Assembly (NCBI RefSeq): GCF_003992725.1
Contig: NZ_RZNF01000002.1
Span: forward strand, 248,001 to 312,000
Length of the DNA stretch: 64,000 nt
Origin: Rhodomicrobium lacus
Lineage (GTDB): Bacteria; Pseudomonadota; Alphaproteobacteria; Rhizobiales; Rhodomicrobiaceae
Direction: 5' to 3'
A program made the position numbers and the translations under genes. Shown one piece after another: positions 8,569 to 18,243 of the stretch. Under the pieces are notes generated by a model that had not been told where the DNA came from, did not search any database, and worked only from the letters and a program-made list of their open reading frames with translations. Numbering within the stretch: the first letter of the stretch is position 1; every line of letters begins with the position of its first letter.

Positions 8569-9870
8569 TTACGCCTTGATGCCCGGATAGATCGGGAAGC
8601 GCCCGCACAGCGCCAGCGCCTCGGCCTTGACCTTTTCCTGCGCCTTCGCGGCGGCGTCTCCGCCAGCCTTCAGGCCCTCCAGCACCTCTACGATCAGGCC
8701 ACCGATTTGCGTAAACTCGGCGACGCCGAAGCCGCGCGTGGTGCCCGCAGGCGATCCGACGCGAATGCCCGAGGTAATGGTCGGCTTCTCGGGATCGTAG
8801 GGCACGCCGTTCTTGTTGACCGTGATATGAGCATGACCAAGGGCGGCTTCCACGGCCTTGCCGGTGAGGCCCTTGGGACGCAGGTCGACGAGCAGCAGGT
8901 GATTGTCGGTGCCGCCGGAGACGAGATCGACGCCGCCTTCCTTGAGCGCCACGCCGAGCGCCTTCGCGTTATCCACCACGGCCTTGGCATATTGCTGGAA
9001 TTCGGGCTTCAGGGCTTCGCCGAAAGCCACGGCCTTCGCGGCGATGATATGCATCAGCGGGCCGCCCTGAAGGCCGGGGAAGATCGCCGAATTGACCTTC
9101 TTTGCGAGGTCGCCGTCATTCGTCAGGATGATGGCGCCGCGTGGGCCCCGAAGCGTCTTGTGCGTTGTCGTCGTGGCGAAATGCGCGTGCGGGAACGGGC
9201 TCGGATGCTGGCCGCCCGCGACCAATCCCGCGAAATGCGCCATGTCGACGAGCAGCAGCGCGCCCACTTCGTCCGCGATCTCGCGGAAGCGCTTGAAATC
9301 GAACTGACGTGCATAGGCGGAGCCGCCCGCGATGATCAGCTTCGGCTTGTGCTCCTTCGCAAGCCGCTCGACCTGCTCGTAGTCGATATAACCGTCTTCG
9401 CGGCGGACGCCATAATGAACGGCGTTGAACCATTTGCCCGACTGGTTCGGGGCTGCGCCGTGGGTAAGGTGGCCGCCCATGTCGATGCCCATGCCGAGGA
9501 TGGTGTCGCCGGGTTTCAGGACCGCGAGAAACACACCCTGATTGGCCTGGCTGCCGGAATGCGGCTGCACATTCGCGAAATCGCAGCCGAAAAGCTGCTT
9601 GGCGCGGGCAATGGCCAGTTCCTCGGCGACGTCGACTTCCTGACAGCCGCCATAGTAACGCTTGCCCGGATAGCCTTCCGCATATTTGTTGGTAAGAACC
9701 GAGCCCGCCGCCTCGATCACGGCGCGCGATACATAGTTCTCGGACGCGATCAGCTCGATTTCATCGCGCTGGCGTTCAAGCTCGCGGCCGAGCACTTTAT
9801 AGATGTCGGGATCGGCGTCGGAAAGCGGCGCGGAAAAAAACGATGCGACGGCGGAAGATGCGGTGGACAT
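8569..9870 (-). CDS. glyA: Serine hydroxymethyltransferase
   Basis: 433 aa from the ATG at 9870. A PLP enzyme interconverting serine and glycine with tetrahydrofolate. Seen: [13 protein letters not shown] near 35, [14 protein letters not shown] near 58, and the PLP-lysine segment [15 protein letters not shown] near 230. The in-frame extension to 10023 is rejected because family members begin just before the SDADPDIY segment. Head of the glyA-nrdR-rib cluster; 38 bases separate it from nrdR. Confidence 0.96.
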   Translation of the reverse strand: MSTASSAVASFFSAPLSDADPDIYKVLGRELERQRDEIELIASENYVSRAVIEAAGSVLTNKYAEGYPGKRYYGGCQEVDVAEELAIARAKQLFGCDFANVQPHSGSQANQGVFLAVLKPGDTILGMGIDMGGHLTHGAAPNQSGKWFNAVHYGVRREDGYIDYEQVERLAKEHKPKLIIAGGSAYARQFDFKRFREIADEVGALLLVDMAHFAGLVAGGQHPSPFPHAHFATTTTHKTLRGPRGAIILTNDGDLAKKVNSAIFPGLQGGPLMHIIAAKAVAFGEALKPEFQQYAKAVVDNAKALGVALKEGGVDLVSGGTDNHLLLVDLRPKGLTGKAVEAALGHAHITVNKNGVPYDPEKPTITSGIRVGSPAGTTRGFGVAEFTQIGGLIVEVLEGLKAGGDAAAKAQEKVKAEALALCGRFPIYPGIKA

Positions 9871-10054
9871 ACGGCCTCTGACTGGCAATGGGGTGCTGCG
9901 CGCCGGCAGTATAGGAACTTCCGGCAAGATTGCAATCAAAGGGGCTGATTTCGTACGGATCGCTCTCCGACCGCGCATTCGGACGCGGAACGCCGCCAGG
10001 CAAACACGGCCGGGCGGCGTCACATTATAGTCTCTCTATGACGGCTTTACGGAC

Positions 10055-11590
10055 TCACTCCGAAACGCGCGAATATTCCCGGTCGTTGCCAATGCCGTTG
10101 GAATAGCCGTTGGAGCGAGGGGAGGGGGGCGACGCCGGGATCTTGAGCTGCGGGCGGGGCTGCTCCGCCTGGGGTTCGACATGCATCGACGCTTCGATGT
10201 CCTGCCAGACCTGCCGCAGGCGCTGAACGTGCAGATCGTCGAGGATCACCCGAACCAGATGCTCGATGACCTCGATGTTGACCCAGGACGACAGCGCCTT
10301 GTCGAAATCGCGATAGGTGGCTTCGAGCGGGCGGATACCGAAGTCGCGCATGACGTTGGTCTTGCCGTCATTTGCGAGCAGGACAGAGCCCACCATGTGC
10401 TTGAGCCCCATCGGGGCAGCCGGATCGAGGACAGCGTGTTCGAGATCGAAAATCGTTCTCAGATTGAGCTTCCTCAAGAGAAGGAAGCGCTGCGGACCGA
10501 CGGCGGCGCAGAGCTGCGCCTGCGCGATCCAGTCCATTATAATGAAGACGCAGAACGGCGTCTCGACATGGAGCATGATGGGGTTGGCGGTCGCGAGGTT
10601 CTGCACATTGGCGATGCGCCGCTCTTCGAGGCGATAGGACGTCATGAAGTCGATGCCGTCGATGACGGTGAGCGGTGTAATTGCGCTGTGTTTCGACCCG
10701 GAATAGCGGTTGTCGAGGGTGAGGCGGGCTCGCCGCGCCGCCCAGGTGAAAGCCGCGTCCGGCACGAATCCGATGGCGAAGGCGAACAGAAGCCAGATTT
10801 TGGGCAGCGGAGCGGGGACGGGTGCCGCAGGCGTTTCCACGGCGGGATGCGCCTTCTGCTCGGCTGCGATCTGCTGCGGCGTCGCGATCAGCGCGGACAC
10901 TGTTTTCGCTTCCGGCGCGACGCGCCAGACGACCACCGCGAGCATGACCGCGAAGAGGATGTGAAAGAAGGCCCGCAGCGGCGTAATCACCGAGAAATCG
11001 AACGAGATCAGCGATTTCATTAAAAGACGGACGCTGTACAGGTAGGCACCGGCAAAGGCGAGCGAGGCGATGGTCACGACGTCTTCGTAATCCTTCGACG
11101 ACGGAGCGCCGAGACCGCCGACACTCAGGACATTCGCGCCAAGAGACCCGCCGAGGATATCCGGGAGCTGGTTGGCAGGCAGAAAGAGAACGAAGAAGCC
11201 GGCAGCCGTGAAGAGCACAAAGGGAATGCAGGCGAGGGAAATCACCCAGTCGTTCAGCGTTGTGAAGGGATGGCGCGCAGGTGTCGGCTGAGGTTTCAGC
11301 AGCGCCTCGTCCTCGCGCGTCAGATATTTGCGTTTCAGAAACTCAAAATAGAGGTCGGTGCGAGGGCCGGGATCCAGCGTTTCGCGAATGAGCGCCGCCG
11401 TGCGGAGCCGGTCGGCGCGCGTCTGATTGCGGACGATCACGAAGACGGCGGGCAGAAGCAGCGCAAAAAACAGGCCGAGGATCAGGGCGAGATTTACGGG
11501 CACGGGGTGTTGCTGGATTACCAGCCACAGGGCGAGAAGCGAGAGCAGCCCGAGGGAAACCGCACTCATGCTCGCGGGTGAGTACTTCAT
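10055..11590 (-). CDS. Hypothetical multi-pass membrane protein
   Basis: 511 aa, no family recognised. Two hydrophobic helices open the protein (about 9-28 and 32-53), followed by a cytoplasmic-looking stretch, then further hydrophobic segments near 113-137, 170-192, 205-226 and 263-283. The C-terminal half (about 284-470) looks soluble and mixed alpha/beta. The last 40 residues are Pro/Ser/Asn-rich and disordered. It stands alone, and the 510-base gap upstream is shared with the divergent rlpA-like gene. Confidence 0.75.
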   Translation of the reverse strand: MKYSPASMSAVSLGLLSLLALWLVIQQHPVPVNLALILGLFFALLLPAVFVIVRNQTRADRLRTAALIRETLDPGPRTDLYFEFLKRKYLTREDEALLKPQPTPARHPFTTLNDWVISLACIPFVLFTAAGFFVLFLPANQLPDILGGSLGANVLSVGGLGAPSSKDYEDVVTIASLAFAGAYLYSVRLLMKSLISFDFSVITPLRAFFHILFAVMLAVVVWRVAPEAKTVSALIATPQQIAAEQKAHPAVETPAAPVPAPLPKIWLLFAFAIGFVPDAAFTWAARRARLTLDNRYSGSKHSAITPLTVIDGIDFMTSYRLEERRIANVQNLATANPIMLHVETPFCVFIIMDWIAQAQLCAAVGPQRFLLLRKLNLRTIFDLEHAVLDPAAPMGLKHMVGSVLLANDGKTNVMRDFGIRPLEATYRDFDKALSSWVNIEVIEHLVRVILDDLHVQRLRQVWQDIEASMHVEPQAEQPRPQLKIPASPPSPRSNGYSNGIGNDREYSRVSE

Positions 11591-12100
11591 ACAAGTTCTC
11601 CCGGCTTTTACTTGACTGAAATTTCAGGGAACCCACTAAAAAGGCGCTATTTCCAATAAGCCGCAAGTCATCGCCGATTTCGGCCCTGATCGCTCGGATA
11701 GCCTTTCACAACCGGACTGTGTGTGTCCCGCAGGTCACTTGCCGGCGCATGCCCGTCGATCATTTTTTATGGGCGCAAATCGAAAATCTCGTCGAAAGCG
11801 CCCTCGAAAATGATGCCGTTTAAGTCTTAAACATTCGTGCGCCGGTTTGACGCACAAACCCTTGCGGCCCTGTCTGTCAAATGGAGAAAACTTTTTACAG
11901 GCTCTGACATAAGCCGTTACATTTAAAAAGATTAACGGGCGTCTTTCTAATTTTAACAGCCTGTTTCCGTTGGCGGATCATGTGCCTTTACCGGAGTGCA
12001 TGCAATTTATGCATGCCAGCCAATCGCCGGGTGCTTCCCAATTTACGCCTTATTTACCCTCTCAATCGCGCCGGTCGGAAGTTGACAAGGAAAGGTTGTG
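11591..12100. other. Divergent intergenic region with a 7-5-7 palindrome
   Basis: 510 bases without a gene between two divergent start codons, AT-richer than its surroundings (T- and A-runs around 11880-11960). It must carry both promoters. The notable element is the inverted repeat GCATGCA-N5-TGCATGC at 11998-12016, listed separately. No RNA gene is recognised. Confidence 0.5.
11998..12016. promoter_or_regulatory. Palindrome upstream of the DPBB protein gene
   Basis: GCATGCAATTTATGCATGC, perfect 7-bp arms around ATTTA, about 85 bases ahead of the start codon at 12101. Size and symmetry suit a dimeric regulator; which one is unknown. Confidence 0.4.
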
Positions 12101-12637
12101 ATGAACAACGTGAAGCGTATCCGTGCGGTTGTCCTGATGGCTGCGATGTCTTTTGCCAGCCAGCAAGCGTTTGCCGAGTGCGGCATTGCCTCCACCTACT
12201 CGGAGGGCTCGCGCACCGCGAACGGGGAAGCCTACAATCACATGGGCATTTCCGCAGCTCACAAGACCCTGCCGTTCGGCTCTCGTGTCGTGGTCCGCAA
12301 TCAGCGGACCGGGCGCAGCATTACCGTCCGGATCAACGACCGCGGTCCATACGTGGGCGGGCGCATCATCGATCTGTCCACCGGCGCGAAGAACGCGCTC
12401 GGCATGGATGGTCTCGCGCCGGTCTGCCTCGAAGTCGTGAGCTATGGCAGCAGCCGCACCGTGAAAAGCGCGGAACTGCGCGAGCCGATCAAAATGGTCC
12501 GGTCGAACGAGACAACCCGCACCGTGCGGGTTCGCAACACCCGTTACGCCAAGGCGGGCGGCAAGGCGCGTTACGCGAAGTCTGGCAAGCGGTCGCGCCA
12601 CGCTGGCAGCAGTCGGCGCAGGTTGGCGTCCCGCTAG
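12101..12637 (+). CDS. Secreted RlpA-like double-psi beta-barrel protein
   Basis: 178 aa. A signal peptide (cleavage after QQAFA, about residue 24) is followed by an RlpA/DPBB domain: ASTYSEGSRTANGEAYNH about 28-45, AAHKTLPFGSRVVVRN about 50-65 and the catalytic-type INDRGPYVGGRIIDLS about 74-89. RlpA proteins act on or bind denuded septal peptidoglycan. Unlike classical RlpA there is no lipobox (the Cys follows Glu) and no SPOR domain. Instead the tail is strongly basic (Lys/Arg/Ser-rich from about 145). An AAGGAAAGG sequence precedes the ATG. The stop codon TAG lies inside the repeat at 12634. Confidence 0.85.
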   Translation: MNNVKRIRAVVLMAAMSFASQQAFAECGIASTYSEGSRTANGEAYNHMGISAAHKTLPFGSRVVVRNQRTGRSITVRINDRGPYVGGRIIDLSTGAKNALGMDGLAPVCLEVVSYGSSRTVKSAELREPIKMVRSNETTRTVRVRNTRYAKAGGKARYAKSGKRSRHAGSSRRRLASR

Positions 12638-12799
12638 GGGTCCGATTCCGACATTTGCATCGTTTGCAGCACGCTTGCGAGCAAATGGCGGATCGAAAGG
12701 ACCACTAGCAACATCATGATTCTAGTGGAGTTTTTGAATTTGACGTTTGAGCGAGAGCGCGCCGCCACCGGGACTCAAATGTCAAATTCGCTCCGCTAG
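12634..12799. repeat. Double-hairpin repeat, copy 1 (166 bp)
   Basis: Begins and ends with CTAG and contains two long imperfect hairpins in series. The first is built on CCGATTCCGACATTTGC and its complement, the second on GAATTTGACGTTTGAG and its complement. The two hairpins meet at GGACCACTAG...CTAGTGG. It is nearly identical to 21177-21344. The first CTAG contains the stop codon of the DPBB gene. Confidence 0.85.
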
Positions 12800-13127
12800 C
12801 AGGCCTCCGGCGAAAGCGGCCGCGCGAACAGTTCCTCGGCAAGCCGCTTTCTCCGCCCTTTTTCGCGGTCAATCCGCTTTTGTGCGCTTTCCCCGAAGGC
12901 GCTCCGCCACCGACGAGCGTGCAGGTTCGGTTCTATCCTCCCATCGTCCTGCCGTAGAACGACGTTCCGGCTCACGCTGGTCGATCTGGAAAAGTTGACA
13001 AGAATTCATTTTGGGAGTCGCGAAATCGCCGCCATTTCTTGGCAAGGATCGGGGCCAACAAGTCACGCAATTTCAGCCTTCGATTTCGCTGCACCCCAAG
13101 AACCATCCCGTTCAGGAGTCCGTTTTC
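12800..13127. other. Intergenic region before a secreted protein gene
   Basis: 328 bases after the repeat. Apart from the presumed promoter of the downstream gene and a CAGGAG ribosome binding site near 13112, nothing recognisable is seen. Confidence 0.4.
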
Positions 13128-13520
13128 ATGAACACGAAACTCGCCGCCGCCATCGCGGTCGTAGCCGCCTTTGCCATCACGCCCGCGTTCGCGCAGCAGA
13201 AGCAGGAGCCCGCGAACGAACCGGCGCAGAAGGAAGAGCCCGCAGCGCCCAAGGCGACCAAGGCCGACATCCAGAAGGTCGTCGACGGCATCAAGGCCGA
13301 CAAGGCGAAGACGACGCAGTTCTGCAAGCTCGTGAAGCTTCAGGACGATTTCACGGCCGCCGCGGAGAAGAAGGACGAGAAGAAGCTGGAAGCGCTCGAC
13401 AAGGAGATGCAGGACGGCGCCAAGAAACTCGGGCCGGACTTCGAGAAATACGTGATGGACTCCGAAATGGATGAGGACGCCTCGACCGTGCTCGACGGGC
13501 TCGCGAAATCCTGCAAATAG
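13128..13520 (+). CDS. Small secreted, highly charged hypothetical protein
   Basis: 130 aa. A clear signal peptide (hydrophobic AAAIAVVAAFAI, cleavage after TPAFA near residue 23) leads into a Lys/Glu/Gln/Pro-rich stretch and then a helical, charged domain with a pair of Cys (in QFCKLVKL and KSCK at the C-terminus) that could form a disulfide. The start is at ATG 13128, preceded by CAGGAG, because only this gives a usable signal peptide. Proteins of this kind are common in Hyphomicrobiales and have no assigned function. Confidence 0.8.
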   Translation: MNTKLAAAIAVVAAFAITPAFAQQKQEPANEPAQKEEPAAPKATKADIQKVVDGIKADKAKTTQFCKLVKLQDDFTAAAEKKDEKKLEALDKEMQDGAKKLGPDFEKYVMDSEMDEDASTVLDGLAKSCK

Positions 13521-13545
13521 CGATCTGGACGCAAATCCCCTCATG

Positions 13546-13574
13546 AAATGGCCGGACTTCCGGCCATTTTTTTT
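13546..13574 (+). terminator. Rho-independent terminator
   Basis: A perfect 10-bp stem AAATGGCCGG/CCGGCCATTT with an ACTT loop, running into an unbroken T-run. It lies 25 bases after the stop of the 130-aa secreted protein. Confidence 0.93.
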
Positions 13575-13682
13575 GCCCGCGAAGGCGCGGGACAAGCTGC
13601 ACTTTATTCGTGCAACCCATAGGGCGTTACCCGCGAATCGCGTACCCCGGAGAAGACTCATGCTCTTATTCCAGGGTTGCCC

Positions 13683-14525
13683 ATGGCTTCGCTTCTCCTC
13701 CGCGCTAACGGGTTGTCGACCCTTCTTTTCGTGTTTCTCGCTTCGGTCCAGATCGGGACGCAGGGGCAGGCGCAGGAACGAGGCTGCGACGCGCAGCTCT
13801 ATCGCGGCGGGTTCCCGGCCATCAAGAGCGAACAGCTCGCGCGGGAAACCTACGGCCTGTGCTTCTCTGAAATCGCGGTGCTCTATTCGGGTGTGTCGCG
13901 AACGCCGCTCTGGGCCGCCGAGATGCTGACGCCCGCCCGCATCACCGCCGCCAAAACGCTCACGCGCATCAGCTCGAACAGCTTCCACGATGAAACGATG
14001 CTGCCGTCGCAGGTTCGTTCCGAGCTGTCGGACTACAAGCGCAGCGGCTACGACCGTGGCCACATGGCCCCCAACGGCGATATGTCGACGCGCAAGGCGC
14101 AGGAAGAGTCGTTTTCGCTCGCGAACATGATCCCGCAGCATCCTTGCAACAACGAAGTTCTATGGGAGGGCATCGAGTCCGCTGTGCGGGCCATCGCCGA
14201 GAGCGAGATCGTGTATGTCGTCACTGGCCCGGCGTTTCTCGGCGCGGAACTCGAAAGCCTGAAGGGCAGGGTATTGGTCCCCACCCATATCTTCAAGGCC
14301 GTCTATGTCCCGTCGCGCAACGCGGCAGCCGCCTACTTCGCGCCGAACGATGACAGCCAGGCGTGGGAGGCGCTCTCGATCGACGAGCTTGAGTCCAAGG
14401 TTGGTGTCGATGTGTTCCCGCAACTTGACGGCGCAGCGCGTCGGCGTGCTATGATCCTTCCGAGACCCAAGCCGCATTTCGGGTGCCGGCTCCAGACCTC
14501 CGAGGCGGCCGGCCGGAGACAATGA
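13683..14525 (+). CDS. Secreted DNA/RNA non-specific endonuclease (NUC1/beta-beta-alpha-Me family)
   Basis: 280 aa. An N-terminal hydrophobic signal (about 10-28) precedes the nuclease. The metal-finger motif DRGHMAPNGD gives the catalytic His at 127, and the metal-binding Asn lies in SLANMIPQ at 148, as in Serratia nuclease and NUC1. The in-frame TTG at 13677 precedes the ATG; ATG 13683 is preferred, with AGGG seven bases upstream. Probably periplasmic or exported, degrading nucleic acid. It overlaps the next gene by 4 bases. Confidence 0.9.
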   Translation: MASLLLRANGLSTLLFVFLASVQIGTQGQAQERGCDAQLYRGGFPAIKSEQLARETYGLCFSEIAVLYSGVSRTPLWAAEMLTPARITAAKTLTRISSNSFHDETMLPSQVRSELSDYKRSGYDRGHMAPNGDMSTRKAQEESFSLANMIPQHPCNNEVLWEGIESAVRAIAESEIVYVVTGPAFLGAELESLKGRVLVPTHIFKAVYVPSRNAAAAYFAPNDDSQAWEALSIDELESKVGVDVFPQLDGAARRRAMILPRPKPHFGCRLQTSEAAGRRQ

Positions 14526-14776
14526 TGAACTTTTCGCCTTTCAGGAACGAAACGGACGCGATCACGCTCGGAGGGCTCACCATCGAGAATCGTGAGGATC
14601 GCGTTGCAGTGTATGGCACGCTGGCGATCACGCGCGACCGTGCCGGGCTTCAGGCTGCAAAGGTTCTGAAGGAGACGGTGGACCGGATCGTGAAAGAGCT
14701 TGAGACCGGCGGCGATCTGCCCGTCGTGGTCGCGTCAGCCGAGCCTCCCGCGAAAGTGAAGAACCCTTTCGCGTAA
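14522..14776 (+). CDS. Conserved-looking small hypothetical protein
   Basis: 84 aa, starting at ATG 14522 in an ATGA overlap with the nuclease stop, so translation is probably coupled. The protein begins MMNFSPFRNETDAITLGGLTIEN, has a central helix (GLQAAKVLKETVDRIVKELE) and no Cys. No family recognised. Tight coupling to a secreted nuclease raises the question of an accessory or immunity role, but the sequence does not show one. Confidence 0.75.
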   Translation: MMNFSPFRNETDAITLGGLTIENREDRVAVYGTLAITRDRAGLQAAKVLKETVDRIVKELETGGDLPVVVASAEPPAKVKNPFA

Positions 14777-14907
14777 CCGCAAGCTGTTCCCAAAGGGGCG
14801 TCAAGCCGGTAACTCGATCTCTATCTGGAATGGTCGCCGACACGTTCAGACCGAAGGCTCCCGTCTTCGTCGGCGCACCGGCCCGCCTGTCGGCGCTCCG
14901 CCGTTCG

Positions 14908-16200
14908 TCACCGCGAGAACGGATTGATGAACGAGAGCGGCGATTGCTCGGCCGTGCTGCTCTGCGCGTGTCCGCCTTGCGCGAGACGTCGCTGAATGCG
15001 GTCGAAGATAGCCGCGAATTTCTGCGCGCCGGGCTTCTGGATGTTGCGATCCATGATCTCATCGAGCTTCGCCAGCAATTCCGCGCCTGTCCTGTCGTGC
15101 ACGACAGGGTTCCTCTCGTAGCCGCCGCGCTCGAAGAAGTTTGACGTCGGCATGTCGCGGCCGGGCGGCACCAGCATTTCGAAGCCGCTCCCGGGTCCAG
15201 CGAGGTTCATGAGTTCGAGTTGCGCGCCCGTGAGCCTGCCGAGGCCCTTCTTTCGCGCATATTCGACGACGCTGCGAAGTTTCACCACCTGCATCCACGG
15301 CCCGATATCGCCATCGAGGTTGAGGGCGTGCATGGCGAGCCCCCTCGGCGTCTTGGCGTATTCCACATGCGCGGCCCAGCCGTCCCGCACGCGGCGGGCG
15401 TCGGCGTTCATGCGGCGCACCAGCGCCGCCTTGTAAAGCAGCGACTGCGCCTTTGCGCGTGGCATGCCGGGTTCCTGCGCCAGCCTTTCGAGCCGGGAGG
15501 CGAACTCATCGCCCTCCTTGCGGACCTGTTCAATGGAATTGGCCGCAAGAAGCTGCGCATAGCCGAGCGCCGTCGAGGCGGCCCGGCCGGTTCTCGGATT
15601 ATAGCCGGACTGGAGATCGTGCGTACCCATGCCGCCGGTCTCCAGCGCGTAGACGCGCACCACCTGATCGCGGCTCAGGCCGAGTTTAACCGCCTCCAGA
15701 GCATAGGCGATCATGAAATCGTCTTCGGGCACGCGATCCGGGCGAAAACCGTATGTCGCCTCTGCCTCGCGCAGGAAATCCGAGACGACCGGAATCGGCG
15801 TGGGCGCTTCGGTGACCGGAGGCTTCGGCGGCTTCGGAAGCATCGCCATGATCTCGGCCGGGCGCTTCGGGCCGTTATAGACGGGTGGCTGCTCGGCCAC
15901 GTAATCGTCGAGCGTCAGGGGCAGGGAGCGCGCAATTTTCGCCTTGCGGCGCTTGCGCTTCAGCTCCACGCGCTTCCAGTAGGCGTCAACCGATTTTGCG
16001 TAGGCGATGCGCGCGGATTCGTAGGCGCGAAGGATCCCCTGCTGCTGCGGAGAAAGGCGCGCTATCGCCTCCTGCAGCGGCGTTTGGGCATAAGTCGTTG
16101 CGACAAAGGTCAATGAGAGAGCCAGCGCGAGCGCGCAGACGCATGCGCGGGGAAACCCTCGCCAACGCGAAAGATCCAACCATGAGAACGGCTTAGTCAT
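14908..16200 (-). CDS. Exported transglycosylase-like protein
   Basis: 430 aa. An N-terminal membrane/signal segment (CVCALALALSLTFVATTYAQ) is followed by a basic KRKRRKAK helix, a proline-rich linker (PKPPKPPVTEAPTPIPV) and a helical domain. That domain has YALETGGMGTHDLQSG and STALGYAQLLAANS, resembling the Glu-centred catalytic helix and the GYAQ region of lytic transglycosylase folds. The Glu in YALETGG is the candidate acid. The start at 16200 (MTKPFSW) is chosen for the signal peptide; upstream in-frame codons to 16329 look unlike protein. Confidence 0.65.
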   Translation of the reverse strand: MTKPFSWLDLSRWRGFPRACVCALALALSLTFVATTYAQTPLQEAIARLSPQQQGILRAYESARIAYAKSVDAYWKRVELKRKRRKAKIARSLPLTLDDYVAEQPPVYNGPKRPAEIMAMLPKPPKPPVTEAPTPIPVVSDFLREAEATYGFRPDRVPEDDFMIAYALEAVKLGLSRDQVVRVYALETGGMGTHDLQSGYNPRTGRAASTALGYAQLLAANSIEQVRKEGDEFASRLERLAQEPGMPRAKAQSLLYKAALVRRMNADARRVRDGWAAHVEYAKTPRGLAMHALNLDGDIGPWMQVVKLRSVVEYARKKGLGRLTGAQLELMNLAGPGSGFEMLVPPGRDMPTSNFFERGGYERNPVVHDRTGAELLAKLDEIMDRNIQKPGAQKFAAIFDRIQRRLAQGGHAQSSTAEQSPLSFINPFSR

Positions 16201-16443
16201 CGGCCCCACTATACCCGAAAGGGCGATCCGAGACATCCGAAAACACCCGCCCTTCCTATAAGCCCCGAGCCATGCCCCGCGCTGACCGAATTTGTGCGAC
16301 GCCACATTTTGGACGTGTCCGTGATGCACCTCCCTAGGCTGACGATTTCGTTTCCGTCGCGCAAACGGCGCGGGGTCCGGGAACGGTGAAGCCGGTCGGC
16401 GAGACCGGCCAATGCCTTTGAGAGGCGCAAGAGGGTAGCGATT

Positions 16444-17907
16444 TTGCCGCCGTTTTTTGCCATTCGTGCCGGAGTTTCCGCGCGGGTTCGTGTGTTTGCC
16501 GCCGCCGCTGCGTGTCTCGGAGCCGCTGTCGCGCTTTCCGGCTGCGCGGGGCTCAGCATCCGCAACGCTCCGATCAACTCGGCGCTGACCGACAGCGCGG
16601 AGGCCGCCGAGGCGGGCAATTATGTTCAGACCGCAAGCCCCACCGTTGCCAGCGGGGAGTCGGACACCGTGATCGGCCTCAGCTTCTCGGGCGGCGGCAC
16701 GCGCGCCAGCGCCTTCGCGTTCGGCGTGCTACAGGAACTCGCCCGCACGGAAGCCCGCGGGAAGGCCGGTCCGCAGCCGCTCATCGATCAGGTTTCGCTC
16801 GTTTCGGGCGTGTCGGGCGGCTCGGTCACGGCGGCGTATTTCGCGCTGAAGGGCCGCGACACCTTCGCAGACTTCCGCAGGCGTTTTCTCGTGCAGGATG
16901 TCGAGGCGTCGCTTTCGACCTCGGTCAACCTGCCGAACCTGATGCTGCTCGCCAAGGGCGGCGTGAACGACCGCTCGGGCCTGCCGACATGGCTTGAAAA
17001 GAACCTGTTTCGAGGCGCGACCTTCGCGGATGTGCTGAAGCCGGGACGCCCGCAGCTCTGGATCAACGCGTCCGACATCTACAACCGGACGACCTTCATC
17101 TACAATCAGACGAATTTCGGCGCGCTCTGCTCCGATCTGCGCCGCTATCCGCTTTCCGAAGCCGTCGCCGCGTCGGCGGCGGTGCCTTTCGTGTTCGCGC
17201 CGATCGTGATCGAGAATTATGCCGACCGCTGCCGCTTCGACATGCCGGACTGGACCTATTCGGCCGATCGGGCTGGCGCGCCTGCGATCCTTCGCGCGTC
17301 GGCGGGGGCGCTGAAGCGCTACCGCGAGAAAAGCGACGTGCAGTTCGTGAAGCTCCTCGACGGCGGCATGACCGACAATCTCGGCCTCTCCGGCTTCGTG
17401 CTCGAACTCGCGGCGGCTACCAAACCCTATGAGCCGCTGACGCCGAAGCAGGTGGTGAACCTCAAGCGCTTCCTCTTCGTGGTCGTGGACGCCGGGCGCC
17501 CGCCCGGAGGCGATCTCGCGAAAAGCGCCGAGTCGCCGGAGCTGATGGACCTCATTCAGGCCGTCTCGGATACGGCTGTCGATGCGAATGTGCGCGCGGC
17601 CTACGATGCCTTTGTCGCGCAGATGGAAAGCTGGCGCGACCGCATGATCGAATATCGCTGCGGGCTGACGCCGCCGGAAGTGGTTTCGTATCGCGGTACG
17701 ACCGAGGGCTGGGATTGCCGCGATCTCACGCTCACCGTGTCGAAGGTGAGCTTCGACCAGATGCGCGAGGCGTCCGTGCGCGCGCGCCTCGAAAAGATCC
17801 CGACGCGCTTCAAGCTGCCGAAGGACGATGTCGATCTGCTCATCTCGTCGGCAGGAAGCCTCCTCCGGCAGAACCCCGGCTACCGCGAGTTCATGGCGAC
17901 TTTCTAG
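16444..17907 (+). CDS. Patatin-like phospholipase, lipoprotein
   Basis: 487 aa. The lipobox LSGC puts the lipidated Cys at residue 34, predicting membrane anchoring. The patatin fold is clear: oxyanion hole SGGGTRAS at 82-89, nucleophile GVSGGS with Ser124, and the catalytic-dyad Asp in LLDGGMTDNLG near 303. Such proteins hydrolyse acyl esters of lipids. The start is a TTG at 16444 with AAGAGGG upstream; a GTG 16 codons later would also keep the signal peptide. Confidence 0.88.
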   Translation: MPPFFAIRAGVSARVRVFAAAAACLGAAVALSGCAGLSIRNAPINSALTDSAEAAEAGNYVQTASPTVASGESDTVIGLSFSGGGTRASAFAFGVLQELARTEARGKAGPQPLIDQVSLVSGVSGGSVTAAYFALKGRDTFADFRRRFLVQDVEASLSTSVNLPNLMLLAKGGVNDRSGLPTWLEKNLFRGATFADVLKPGRPQLWINASDIYNRTTFIYNQTNFGALCSDLRRYPLSEAVAASAAVPFVFAPIVIENYADRCRFDMPDWTYSADRAGAPAILRASAGALKRYREKSDVQFVKLLDGGMTDNLGLSGFVLELAAATKPYEPLTPKQVVNLKRFLFVVVDAGRPPGGDLAKSAESPELMDLIQAVSDTAVDANVRAAYDAFVAQMESWRDRMIEYRCGLTPPEVVSYRGTTEGWDCRDLTLTVSKVSFDQMREASVRARLEKIPTRFKLPKDDVDLLISSAGSLLRQNPGYREFMATF

Positions 17908-18243
17908 CCTCTCAAGCGCGCCCTATCTCCGATAGACGCGCATCTTGTTGGGAAACCGCTTCTCGCTTTCCGGTCGCGCTCCAGGAAGCGGCCAAAAGCA
18001 AAGCCATGGGCGCCGCGACTTCATCAACCGCTATGGGCGGGGAAGAGCCCGGTGCGGGGTTTGGCCGGGCCCTTCCCGGAGGTATCTCATCGAGCCTCCA
18101 AGATCACAGCATCGCGCTGTCTCATGACAGGTGTGTGGCAACGGCGCACCAAACTGCACCGTGTGCCCGAAGCGGGTGCTGTGGGAGAGGGGCTACGCCT
18201 TTGCCGGTCGGCGCAAAAGGATCGCGCGCGGGACGCGGGCGCG
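17908..18243. other. Intergenic region between convergent genes, nothing recognised
   Basis: 336 bases between the patatin stop and the lutC stop. Open frames here lack ribosome binding sites and similarity. No clear terminator with a T-run is visible. Confidence 0.5.

Noticed and set aside
10181-11023. 280-codon plus-strand frame opposite the 511-aa membrane protein
   Set aside because: Arg/Asp/His-rich composition typical of an antisense frame; the minus strand has hydrophobic segments in register and normal codon use.
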